From Hyphochytrium catenoides (lineage: Eukaryota > Sar > Hyphochytriomycetes > Hyphochytriales > Hyphochytriaceae), in the NCBI GenBank assembly GCA_900088475.1, contig FLMG01003852.1, positions 1-43,188 on the forward strand: a stretch of DNA of 43,188 bases, in the 5' to 3' direction. The position numbers and the translations under genes were made by a program. Below the pieces are notes generated by a model. That model was not told where the DNA came from. It saw only the letters and a list, made by a program, of their open reading frames with translations, and searched no databases. Shown here piece after piece: positions 11,583 to 21,049 of the stretch (position 1 is its first letter; the number at the start of each line of letters is the position of its first letter).

Positions 11583-12170
11583 CTAAGAAGAAGTAAATGA
11601 AGAAGAAGAAGAACAGGAGAAGAAGAAGAAGAAATGGAAGACGAGACGGGAGCTACAGAGTCCTGGACTCTTCAACACGCTCTCCTCCGCCACCTCTACT
11701 ATCGCAAAAGGAAGAATCATAGTTAAACTCTTCGGCAAGAACGATAGAAGGCGGAGGAGGAGAAGAACAACAAGAGGACGTGGCGCCGAGACCATCATCA
11801 TCCTCGCGCTCAATCAGGCGAGCTAGGGCGGGGTCCAACTGCTGAACAGAAACAGCTCAGAATCTGAATCGCATTCTCCTGACGAAAGAGGTTCTCGTAT
11901 GAAGAGTCAGAGCCTTTGGCAGCCGAGACCAATGGCCAAGACGACGGAAGCCTCAAGAGCAGCATGATCACACAGAACCTTTACCAGCTGTTACACAGGG
12001 TCCAGGACATAGGGCACCAAAAGACTCCCAACCAGACGAGCGGCGGCAAAGACTGAAGCCCCACAGCCCGCCGGCAGGGACCTCATACGTCCTCACCTTC
12101 TTCGCTTTCTCAGACAAACGACTTTGGTAGCCGGCATGGACTGCTGCATAGGGAAGGGTTCTTCTTCAGG
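11583..12170 (-). mobile_element. Decayed non-LTR-like retroelement 3' end, copy 2
   Basis: Related to 10474-11160 along its length, with many substitutions and small indels, in the same orientation and directly upstream of the copy 1 RT fragment. It ends, read on the minus strand, with a C-terminal frame, a TAG at 11653 and a TTC-repeat tail at 11638-11584. No RT motif is visible. The segment carrying the WESFG motif is broken by stops and indels. A 5' truncation near 12170 fits incomplete reverse transcription. The two copies lie head to tail, so this may be a tandem insertion or a local duplication followed by divergence. Confidence 0.65.
11653..11838 (-). pseudogene. C-terminal ORF fragment of retroelement copy 2
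   Basis: Counterpart of 10583-10774. It begins MDPALARLIEREDDDGLGA and ends GGGGERVEESRTL before TAG, with a proline-rich patch in the middle as in copy 1. The shared stop position and the conservative differences indicate an ancestral protein end. The function of this tail is not recognised. Confidence 0.5.
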
Positions 12171-15100
12171 ATTGCAGACATTTCCGTGATGACGACATCT
12201 CAAAGGCCGAGTACTGATAAGAAGTTGAGAATCCACGAGCCAACAACTCTCCAGGCTTCTTCTGAATGATGATACAAACAAAGAGCTAACGGAAAGGGGA
12301 AAGGAGACTTGTCATACTCTGTTCTGCAGAGACCGCAGCACCAGTAATGCCAGGTCAATAGTACGTAGAAACAGAAAGCGCAGTAGTAGTAGCGACTCGG
12401 TGATAGGCCGACTTCATAACCCAGAGTGATGGTCTTGCTCTCCTTTGGATTGTCGCCATTGTTAGCAGATTCTACAAAGGAGCTCCGTCACATCTCCATA
12501 TAAATAAAGTGATGATCTGGCCAGACAACAAGCTCCATAAGGTAAGGCCATGTTGGCTTCCGTCATTCTGCAATGGTGATGACATCAATAAGCTAGTCAC
12601 TTACTTCATGTGCTTAACTCAAATGATGAACCTCGACACTGAATTGCTGACGCGTCTTATCCTCAAATAGTGATCTCCTTCAGTAGACAAAAGAAGTGTA
12701 TGACCTGTGGCCCAGTTAATGAAGGCGTAAGAGGGTCATCTGGAAGAGATGATGGATGATACGGATATTAGAAGAAGGAACACGCAAGGAAGAGAGGTCT
12801 ACTACTAGTAGTTCTCCTATCGAGTAAGCACCAAATAGAAGGGAAACTACGCCATCTAAAGCAGGAGTAGTAAGGAGAGACCTGCTTAGGTCATCGTCAC
12901 TGTGCATCGCCCCATTTGACCCTGTGGTCATACAGCAGGCAATAAGAAGAAGGCAGAAGCAGGACCGACGATGGTGTCGTAAGGGGTCTCAGACGACGGT
13001 CTATAACAGCAAGATATTGTTTGAGGGCTCAATTCCCTCCTCGTGCCTCGTGCGAAGTTCAAGAAGTGCATCGGGATCTGTATGCAATCCCTAGACGATC
13101 TTCCCACATCTCCTCCTCCTCATCACCATATTTATTGTCCTAAGAGCGACGGTAAGCCCATTCGATTTCTCTCTTTTACTTTCGCTCTACTGCTCCTCCG
13201 CCGCACAACAAACTGGCTACTATTAGTTCATCACAGAGCTTCCAGTCTTCTTCACTAGTTGTTGCTTCTTACTTCCTATCAACCTGGCCTGAAGGCGTAA
13301 CCTCCGTCGGACTGTCTCCTATAGCTCTGCCATTTTAGAGGAGATCTGGTGAGGGTGGATAATATGCATCAGTCTTACTTCTCAACAAGGGCTCAGAAGT
13401 AGTAGTACCACCACACCTTGTCATCGTAGCTTATGCCGGTGTTTATAGTGGTCTTTGTTTAGCTAACAAGCTTCGGCCATGCAAAGATGGCCTCCTACTG
13501 AACCCTCCTTTGGAGTAAGCGTGATTGCAATAATATTAGCAACAAAGGCTACATCTTGAGCTTAGGCTAATAAGCTTCTGCTGCTCCTTATTAGGCGTCA
13601 GGGGCAATTCGTATTGACGGAATCATGGGGACCGCAAGCGCAAGCAATCGTTTAGCACAGGTCGAAGGATAATGAATAGCTGGTAGTGATTTTCGTGTCT
13701 TATTACCGACTAATAGAGGAAGAGCGGTGAAGGAGAAGGAGGGTGGACGAAGGTGACCACTGCTGGAGGCTTAGCGCTTAGCTTACTGCCTTCACTCCTT
13801 TCCTACAAAGTGTACGAGTAAATCAGTTAGAGTTATGCTCCGCTACTATCAAATAGCCGACTCTTCATCTTCATCGCTTGAGTTTGCCGCATAAGCCGCC
13901 GTATGGTTTGCCTGTATTTTGGTCCTGCCTATCTAAAGCGGCAAACGTTTTCAAGGCAGCAGAGCCCAGCCTGCATCATTCATTATCCGGTGGTGTCCTT
14001 CTTCACAACAACAGTCATCTCCTCCTTGTACTTAGCACATAGAACAATCCGTTATCTCCCTAGGAAACCGAGAACAAGCAAGGAGAATAGATAGAATAGG
14101 AAAGCAGCCACCAGCGATGTGTATGGACTTAGAGAGGGGCTGTGGGAGTGCTGGAAGGTTTGGCCTACGTGATGAGATGATGAGTGCTGCTTTCATTGGT
14201 GCTTCCATCAGCTTTCCCCGCCAATAAAGGAAACCTCCCATTGTGGCGCTTTAAACCTCTGTAACCATTTCCCACATTGATCATAGTAAAAGCAGGTCAT
14301 GCTGGAAAGAACACTACACATGACTTAAAGCCTCACACAGAATCCGGCTTATGTAGAGCTTCCACCATAATGAAGGCCAAATATATCTAGCACAGGGGCC
14401 GGGGGGGGACCTCTAGGGAGACTGTGGCGGTAGTGAGCCTAATAGGCAGATATTCAGCCTCCACAACCTTCCGATCAGCCAATGCTGAGGGATCGAAGTT
14501 GAGGAACAATAAGTGGGCTTCTTCCCTCGTCAGGTCTAGGTGGCTGTCCACACACCTCCTTTCCTCTGTAGTTCACGCGATTGTTGTTCTTGATGAAGGA
14601 ACAATGACGATGAGCCGATGTGGATGAGGCTCTTCATCCTCGACCTCTTGCAGCGAGGTGATCTTCATGATTCATGATGTCAGGTGATGACCCAAGAGTG
14701 AAGGAGAGGCTGTCAATTGTTTAGGACAAAAGTATGAGGGTTCAATCAGTGTGAGGTCAAAGTTGGACACTAATACAGGATCAAACATTGGTACCCTGGA
14801 TGGGGAGGCTGATGAAACCGTGACTACTTGATTTCGACTATTGGGCTAGTGTGAGGACTGGTGTTTGCGGTACATCGTTAGGATAGCAATCCTTTTATCA
14901 GGAGTGAAACCTCTCAAGAGCCAGCAATGGGGGAGTCGGTTGTCCGGTGACCTTGGGGGACGCCCCGCTTATTTCCCCAGTCAACTGAATGATTTATTTA
15001 TAATGACAGAATTGCTTGGTGTACTATTTCAAAGGGCAAACCGATAGGCAACAGAAGCACCACGTTGCTCCTTAAATTCCTGTGAACTTGGTGGGACTTC

Positions 15101-15851
15101 TATTAGGCACGTGCCTTTGAGGTTTGGTCATCATACCACGCCCCATGTCGTACTATTATTGTCCTTGAGCTCATCACAAATCCTCCTCTGCTGCTCGGAT
15201 TTACCACTCTTATGGTCAAGCTGTGACACATTTTCTCTTTGCTCCCCTCTCAAATCATTGGCCCATTCCTTACACCAATAAGGCTTTTTTGACTGTATGC
15301 TTCTATGGGTGAACACGGACTCGAAGATCTTCTTAGAAGGACCTTTCGTGAAGACTGCCCGATGGTGAGAAGCATGCCGCCTCCAACTGGTGGTACCTTC
15401 TGGAGCCTCCTCTATCGTCTGCACAGGAGGGTGAAAGTCTTCAGCTGCCAGACAGCAGTAGTCAATACTGTCGTCGGTATGCCAAAGCGAGCGAATATCG
15501 TGAGCAATCTTCAGGGATAAAGAAGGAGACCACTCAAGAAAGATCGGCTCTGTTCTCAATCAGCAATAACAGCAAATCAGCACAATCGAGCTAAACAGTG
15601 GAGATCGCGCGCAGGAAGCACCACTCATTCACTAGCTTACAGGCATACCGAATAGGAAGCGTACGTACTGGTACCTGACTTTACTGGGGAATTAAAGAAG
15701 GTGGTTCAAGTTAAACACACGACGCTGCTGTCGAAGCTGATGATGGACAGTGAATAGATGCTCGGGACAGGTGCAAACAAAGCTTGATTGGTCCTGGCAC
15801 TGGTAAATCAAGGACATCTCAACGTTTGGTTGACCCTATGACAGAAGAAAG
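12171..15851. other. Region with little recognisable content
   Basis: Short frames on both strands, none with a domain I know. The only longer one is a 142-codon minus frame at 15131-15559, listed separately. A G-run sits at 14401-14409. The last 300 bases are the upstream region of the plus-strand zinc-finger gene. Confidence 0.45.
15131..15559 (-). CDS. Unrecognised 142-codon frame, divergent to zinc-finger gene B
   Basis: This open frame has a mixed, protein-like composition: charged residues, four Trp and several His, without the Ser/Leu runs of most chance frames here. I recognise no family. It starts about 290 bases from the zinc-finger gene on the opposite strand, so the two could share a promoter. 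It could equally be a gene fragment, one exon of a larger gene, or chance. No membrane segment or signal peptide is visible. Confidence 0.2.
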   Translation of the reverse strand: MRTEPIFLEWSPSLSLKIAHDIRSLWHTDDSIDYCCLAAEDFHPPVQTIEEAPEGTTSWRRHASHHRAVFTKGPSKKIFESVFTHRSIQSKKPYWCKEWANDLRGEQRENVSQLDHKSGKSEQQRRICDELKDNNSTTWGVV

Positions 15852-17456
15852 ATGATCGATGTAGGGGTGAGAGACCAGGGTGCCGGAAGTCCCAGAGACT
15901 CTTACTCTTATCTAGGATCACGAGAAACTCAAAGCACCAGCATATGTTGGCTGTCCCCTCCGAAAATGTCGTCCATCACAAGGGATCCTTTTGATGGCAA
16001 CCACCTACTATGTTATGTGAAGCGTTGTAAAAGGTATGCCAAAACGGATGGACTCTGCCTCTGGCATGACAAGCTCAAGCGGGAGCAGGAAGAAGAAGCC
16101 GCTGCTGATAAGAGGAAATCTATGCCACGTGTAGCTTCTTCGATGATGCCTCTTTCAATCTCGGAGTCGTATTGGCTAACGCGTTGCGCTTGGCCCAGCT
16201 ATACCATGTCCTCCGCTCCTTCATCGTCCCTAATTGAAGTGACGAAAAAATGTGACAACGATGTAGGGACTTTGAACAATAGACTGCACACAGAACCTGT
16301 CCAGTCAGCCTTTTGGCGGGGAACATACCCAGAAAAGGTGGGGCCAGCAAACAATCAGTGGCTGGGCTTGGATAGGCAAACCGAACGTCGGGCTCCACCT
16401 CTGTCAGAGGACGCTTTAAGTAGAAGAGAACATTGGGTAGCCGTTGTGCCCCAGTATCAAGAGGGACACCACCTGGTCAGTCCGATTCATGGCTCTAGGA
16501 CAACGCTTAAGGCTTCAGTATGCGAGAATCAATGGCTGGCGGGGAAAGCTGCGAGGACGTGGACCGAGATGGGTATATCAAGGTCGGGTGACGCACAATA
16601 TAGTCCTTCTGGGAAAGATATGGACCCTAGGGCGGTTGTTGCTGAGAGACGGCTTAGAGGTGTACAGCTATCCGATACGTGGGGCACAACCACAAAGAGC
16701 ATACGAGTGAGTCCTACATTTATGCAAACTACAGGACAAGACGCCAAGGCTGATCCTCCGCCCACATCGAAAGGAAGAAGCTATACTAAAGAAAGAATAA
16801 GGCCAATTGAGAATCGGCCTTTTAGCTGCTCCGACGAATCAGATTCTTATGAGGGCGGCGACGATGTCAGCTCGACGGACGTGCAACCAGTTTTCAGTGG
16901 TGAGCGGCACCGAAGGGGAGGGGACAGCCGACCGTCTTTGTCAACTCCAGCATGCCGCATACCTGCTGCCTCTCTCCCTCTCTCATGCAGCACTCTGTTG
17001 GACGTCGACAAATCCCAACCTGGAGCCAGACAGCAACGTAGTGACAGGAAAAGACTCCCTTGTCCGACAATTGATCGATACGGGAAGCTTAGGAAACCCA
17101 CTAAGTGGCCTAGACGAAAAAAATGCTTAGCGCCAGATTGTCCTAACATCTCAAAGACCAGGTGAATCTCAGATAAAGCATGAAGGCTGTCGTGTACCTT
17201 GATTGCATCATAACGCTTTCGTTTTACCATTTCTTGCAGAGGCTTTTGCAAGCGCCACGGAGGTGGGGAACGGTGTGATGTTGAAGGCTGTACCAGCTCA
17301 GCGAAAAAGGATAGGAGGTGCATAAAGCATGGAGGTGGCCTGTGCAAGTATAAAGGTTGCACAACCGGAGCGCGACATGGCGACCTCTGCATCCTGCATG
17401 GCCGCATCGTAAAGGAAGCTGGAAGGCAACCGCCATCGAGAGAGTCGAGGCGATAG
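15852..17456 (+). CDS. WRKY19-like zinc-finger protein, paralogue B (two exons, 508 or 470 aa)
   Basis: Exon 1 ends at 17161, a 78-base GT-AG intron follows (AG|GTGAAT donor, TTCTTGCAG acceptor), and exon 2 runs 17240-17456. Four C-x4-C-x9-C-x2-H fingers lie at about residues 54-72, 425-443, 449-467 and 472-490, counted from the first ATG. A Met at 15966 (residue 39) begins closer to finger 1, as in the paralogue, and is a likely true start, giving 470 residues. The basic KPTKWPRRKK stretch precedes finger 2, and HGGG linkers join fingers 2-3 and 3-4. The long middle is polar, Ser/Arg/Thr-rich and poorly conserved with paralogue A apart from patches such as SAFWRGTYP against PSFWSEALYP. The C terminus is short and basic and lacks the Ser-rich tail of paralogue A. 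WRKY19-like finger proteins are presumed nuclear and regulatory; this is inference. Confidence 0.85.
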
Positions 17457-18889
17457 AGTTATGTGGTAAACACATTAGGAACTTTTGCTACTAGTCATAA
17501 ACCACGATGTATCTTACTGAGGACCTTGCCAGCTCACCACATGGAATGCTGCCGTGCCGAGCTCTAGATAGCTCAGCCAATGTGCTGAAGGCTCTTTTAG
17601 AGATGCCATGGCGGTATAGCATCTCGAAAGTTATTAGCACCAACCTCCTTTTAAGCCCTTCCTGGAAAGAGAGTACTTGCCCACTTACAGAACATATTTC
17701 ATACGATTATCAACTTCGAGAGTAGTGGTGAGGGTTGTCAATACTTAGCTCGGGTCTCTTCTGACGCGTTCTTGGCTTAGTAATAATGACCTGTTGCGGC
17801 AGAAGCGTATGANNNNNNNNNNNNNNNNNNNNNNNNNNNNNNNNNNNNNNNNNNNNNNNNNNNNNNNNNNNNNNNNNNNNNNNNNNNNNNNNNNNNNNNN
17901 NNNNNNNNNNNNNNNNNNNNNNNNNNNNNNNNNNNNNNNNNNNNNNNNNNNNNNNNNNNNNAAGGCGACTCTAAGGGCTTTTCTCTTAGCTCGAACTTTA
18001 TTGACTGATCTTTTACATTGTGAGTAGAAGCAAACCGATCTCAGGAAGAGCAGAGAGAGAAGGAGGGAGAGAAAGATACAACTAGAGATGAGAGCAGCCT
18101 CCTTCGTAGCAAGCGCTACGCTGATAGCCAACCATTGGCCCAGGAGACTCGGACTAGCCATCCTCGTAAGCTAGTTCCCCTACACGGAGTATTCACATAT
18201 AACATATATGCTGCTATGGGTGTATAATCGAAACACACGAACCCTGATAGGCAGCACCAGCCCAGCCAATCAAACCTTCAACAACTATTATCCAACAAGC
18301 AAGTGCGTTCCCAATCTCCTCTCGCACCAAGGGGATTAGCTTCGAGGGTCGAGCACGCTGACGACGCCTCACACCGCCCAAGGATAGGAGAGACACAAGT
18401 CAGAGTTCCAAACGTAATAAGGTACCAGTGTGCAAGGGCGATGTACTACTGCTCAAGTGGTTTATGAAATCCATGCATCCACTTTGCTTCACATCATTAT
18501 TCAATGAGGACTCATTCAATCAGTAGACTCAACCTCAGTATATATTCTTCTGTCATCTTCCTTACTCTTGCACCTCATCCGTAAAGAAGGATGTGCGCAC
18601 GACCTTGCCTCCCTCCTCCACAATAAAGCAACTACCCATGTTGCTCTCATAGTGCCAGACAAGCTGCCACGCTTATAGCACAATAACAACGGATCCCCGA
18701 GCCGTGTGACGACCGCGAGTCTGAGGTCTAGTAGGTGGAGGAGTATGTATCAATATGACGATAGACTAATGCAACAACTGATAAGGAGCTAAGTATAAGG
18801 GTGTGCTCCTTTACAGCCACCGCAAAGCTTTCTTTGACTGGTGGCTCTCCACTAGATTCATAATAACTTACTTACTATATTCTACTACT
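17457..18889. other. Region with no recognisable gene, includes an assembly gap
   Basis: Downstream of zinc-finger gene B. Frames are short and no domain is seen. The gap at 17813-17961 makes any frame across it unreliable. Confidence 0.5.
17813..17961. other. Assembly gap (149 N)
   Basis: A run of undetermined bases. Frames reported through it are artefacts of translating N. Confidence 1.
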
Positions 18890-19100
18890 ACTGATTCGAG
18901 AAAAATCAGTTATGATCCGTCCTTTTCTGATCATGATGGCGGAGGGGAGAGAGCCGGGAGTCCAGCCTTTGTAGCTCTTGCCTTCTCTTCTCTTCTTCTT
19001 CTTCTTCTTCCATATTTAGTGGTAACTCATGAAAGAAAAATTCGCTTTCTCTTGCCTCCTTTCCTTCTTCTCCTTCTTCTTCCTTCCATATATTTTTTTT
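18890..19100 (+). mobile_element. Retroelement 3' end fragment, copy 3
   Basis: On the plus strand the segment near 18909-18960 reads SYDPSFSDHDGGGERAGSP, matching the FNYDSSF and GGGGERV ends of the minus-strand copies at 10583 and 11653. The nucleotides of the conserved end (AGTCCAGxxTTTGTAGCTCTTG) also match. Here the old TAG is out of frame because of a one-base shift. It is followed by the same kind of TCT/TTC tract (18981-19012, and again about 19053-19085). This is a third, shorter and older-looking 3' end of the same element, in the opposite orientation. Confidence 0.55.
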
Positions 19101-19850
19101 TCATAAGGAGAAGGCGAAGAGGAAGCGAAGAAATAGGAGCTAAAATGAAAAAATTGTATGGAAGGAAGAAGACATACTGCCACTTGTCAGTACGAACGGT
19201 AGAGCAGGAGGAGAAGAAGAAGTGACAACAAGATTGTCATCACTCTCTGACAATGTTCACTAGAACCATTTCTCTCCTACAATGTGACGGTTACTTGCTC
19301 TTCTCTACATTTCCCGATTAGTCTTTCTCCTATCTAATTGACTCCTTATGTATTATAAAGCAGATATTATAGAGGAGATATGCAACTGCTTCTTGTTTCT
19401 TCTATGCACCACTACTACTACCAACGTATACCGTTATTCGAGCCTTTGTCGAGGAGCCGTCCACACAAGAGCTCCTGGCGTCGTCTGTTGGTGTCCTCTT
19501 CGAAAGTTTCTTGACGGAAGGCGGATGCGGCGACGACGACTGGAGCATCATCACCTGTACGCTCAAGGAGGTCTAAATAACTACTGTTTTTATAAAAGCT
19601 TCAACCAGTGGGGGAATGCCTCTTGTACATTTAAGAATTTTGACAACACTATGAGTCGAAAGAGGGAAAAGCCAATGAACCTGCAGAGTCGAAAGGACAC
19701 AAAAAAAAAACGGGTGAGGATGCATCATCGAACCCCTCACAAATGAACTGACACCACCCTTCCCTCTCTTTCGCGTGCTTTTCCACCTCAAGGGAATAAT
19801 AAGACTGCGTGTCAAAAAATGCGTGTCTGATGCATTGATGATACCCCTAC

Positions 19851-19907
19851 ACTGTTTGTTCTAACTGGTTGAACTCCTTTCTCCTCATCCTCCTTAGAAC
19901 AAACAGT
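19851..19907. repeat. 14-bp perfect inverted repeat with 29-base spacer
   Basis: ACTGTTTGTTCTAA (19851-19864) and TTAGAACAAACAGT (19894-19907) are exact reverse complements. The spacer is pyrimidine-rich. It could be a hairpin or the end of a small element; no flanking target-site duplication is obvious. Confidence 0.75.
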
Positions 19908-20689
19908 TTATCACTCATCTCTGCCAAATACCAAGACAGTTTTAACACTTTCTTGACACCTGCTCGGGGTTTTGTGAGCGAATCCTGGTGGGATGGGTTT
20001 CATCAGGCCTAAATTTTTGCCTTCTGTAAATTAGTGCTAGTAAGCAGTCCACACCACACGCAGTTTCAGTCCTAAACTGGCTAGGATTATAACAGGACCG
20101 CTTTAGGCTCCGTTATCTCGGAGTCGTCGACAACAAGTCGACTAACTTAAGAATGCCAGTCATACTACTGCATGTCTTGTTGGCTGTAACTAGGGCTTTG
20201 ATGAAGGAATGTTGGCATTACTACTCCTACCTTGACTGCGTGTCAGTACTAAAGTTAGAGGGAGAAAGCAGGTGGCCCTAAATATTATCTAGGGGAAGGG
20301 TACTTAGGAAAGAAAACATGGCAGATTACACGACAGCTTTGGTCACACAAACCGGCGTGCATCAGATGAGAGCCAGATGCAGGTGAAAATAAATATAAAC
20401 CTGGAGAGGCACGCTGAAATGAGAGAAAGATGTCAAAGAGTGGTTGTTTTTCAGAAACAAAGTTTAGCGATTGGGACATACAGAGTGTTCGCAAGGTATC
20501 TTTAGTGAGAGGAAGAGTGGAAGAGCCGCCTGTCGACAGAGGTTTGGTGAGGTGATGTGTAGAAAGTACTGGAAGGACTGATACGAGAGGGCATAATGTT
20601 AGGTCCATCATCAGAGTCTTGATAGTGCAGTCCCAGCCGCAGGCACATGACTGCGTGCAGAGAATCATCACAGAAGAGCACCAATATGG

Positions 20690-20775
20690 CCCGTTTTCTC
20701 TTTCTCCTTGTCTCTCTCTCTCTCACTCTCTCTCTCGCTCTCTCTCGTTTCTCTTCTCTCACATTTCCCTTTGCC
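20690..20775. repeat. CT-rich microsatellite tract upstream of the ABC gene
   Basis: A nearly pure pyrimidine stretch dominated by CT units, ending about 275 bases before the start codon at 21050. Such tracts are common near eukaryotic promoters or in 5' UTRs. A regulatory role is only a possibility. Confidence 0.8.
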
Positions 20776-21049
20776 CCTTTCTGATGCTCTCTCTCACCTG
20801 CTCTGAATCTTTCTTCAGAGCTTTGGCACTGGTAATCGTTTCTCTGTTCTCTCGGTTTCATCGTTGTAGAAGTCTCTCTGTCCCAGGGTTGAACACACTT
20901 TCCTTGTCTTGCCACTTCTACATCGTTCCACACCTACGAGTTAAGGCTGGAGGCTGGGGCGAGTCGCCTCGTATGCCGCCAAGCTCCTGATAAAAGTCAA
21001 GGCTCCGAGAGCTTCAGTTTGGATACTCTGGAGTGCTGAGGAAGCAGCC

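Larger units (their letters stand above)
19101..21049. other. Intergenic region upstream of the ABC transporter gene
   Basis: No recognisable gene. It contains a 10-base poly-A run near 19700, a 14-bp inverted repeat at 19851-19907 and a strongly pyrimidine-rich CT tract about 300 bases before the ABC start codon. The promoter and 5' UTR of the transporter gene should lie in the last few hundred bases. I see no clear TATA box. Confidence 0.5.

Noticed and set aside
16847-17407. 186-codon minus-strand frame
   Set aside because: Antisense to zinc-finger gene B and spanning its intron. The plus-strand fingers explain the region.
17745-18161. Frames crossing the N run
   Set aside because: They are open only because N codons are not stops.
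18803-19225. 140-codon plus frame with Leu and Phe runs as a membrane protein
   Set aside because: The runs come from TCT/TTC repeats, and the N-terminal part matches the retroelement 3' end.
20502-20933. 143-codon minus-strand frame rich in Arg and Glu
   Set aside because: Its composition comes from the CT microsatellite on the other strand. It has no domain.
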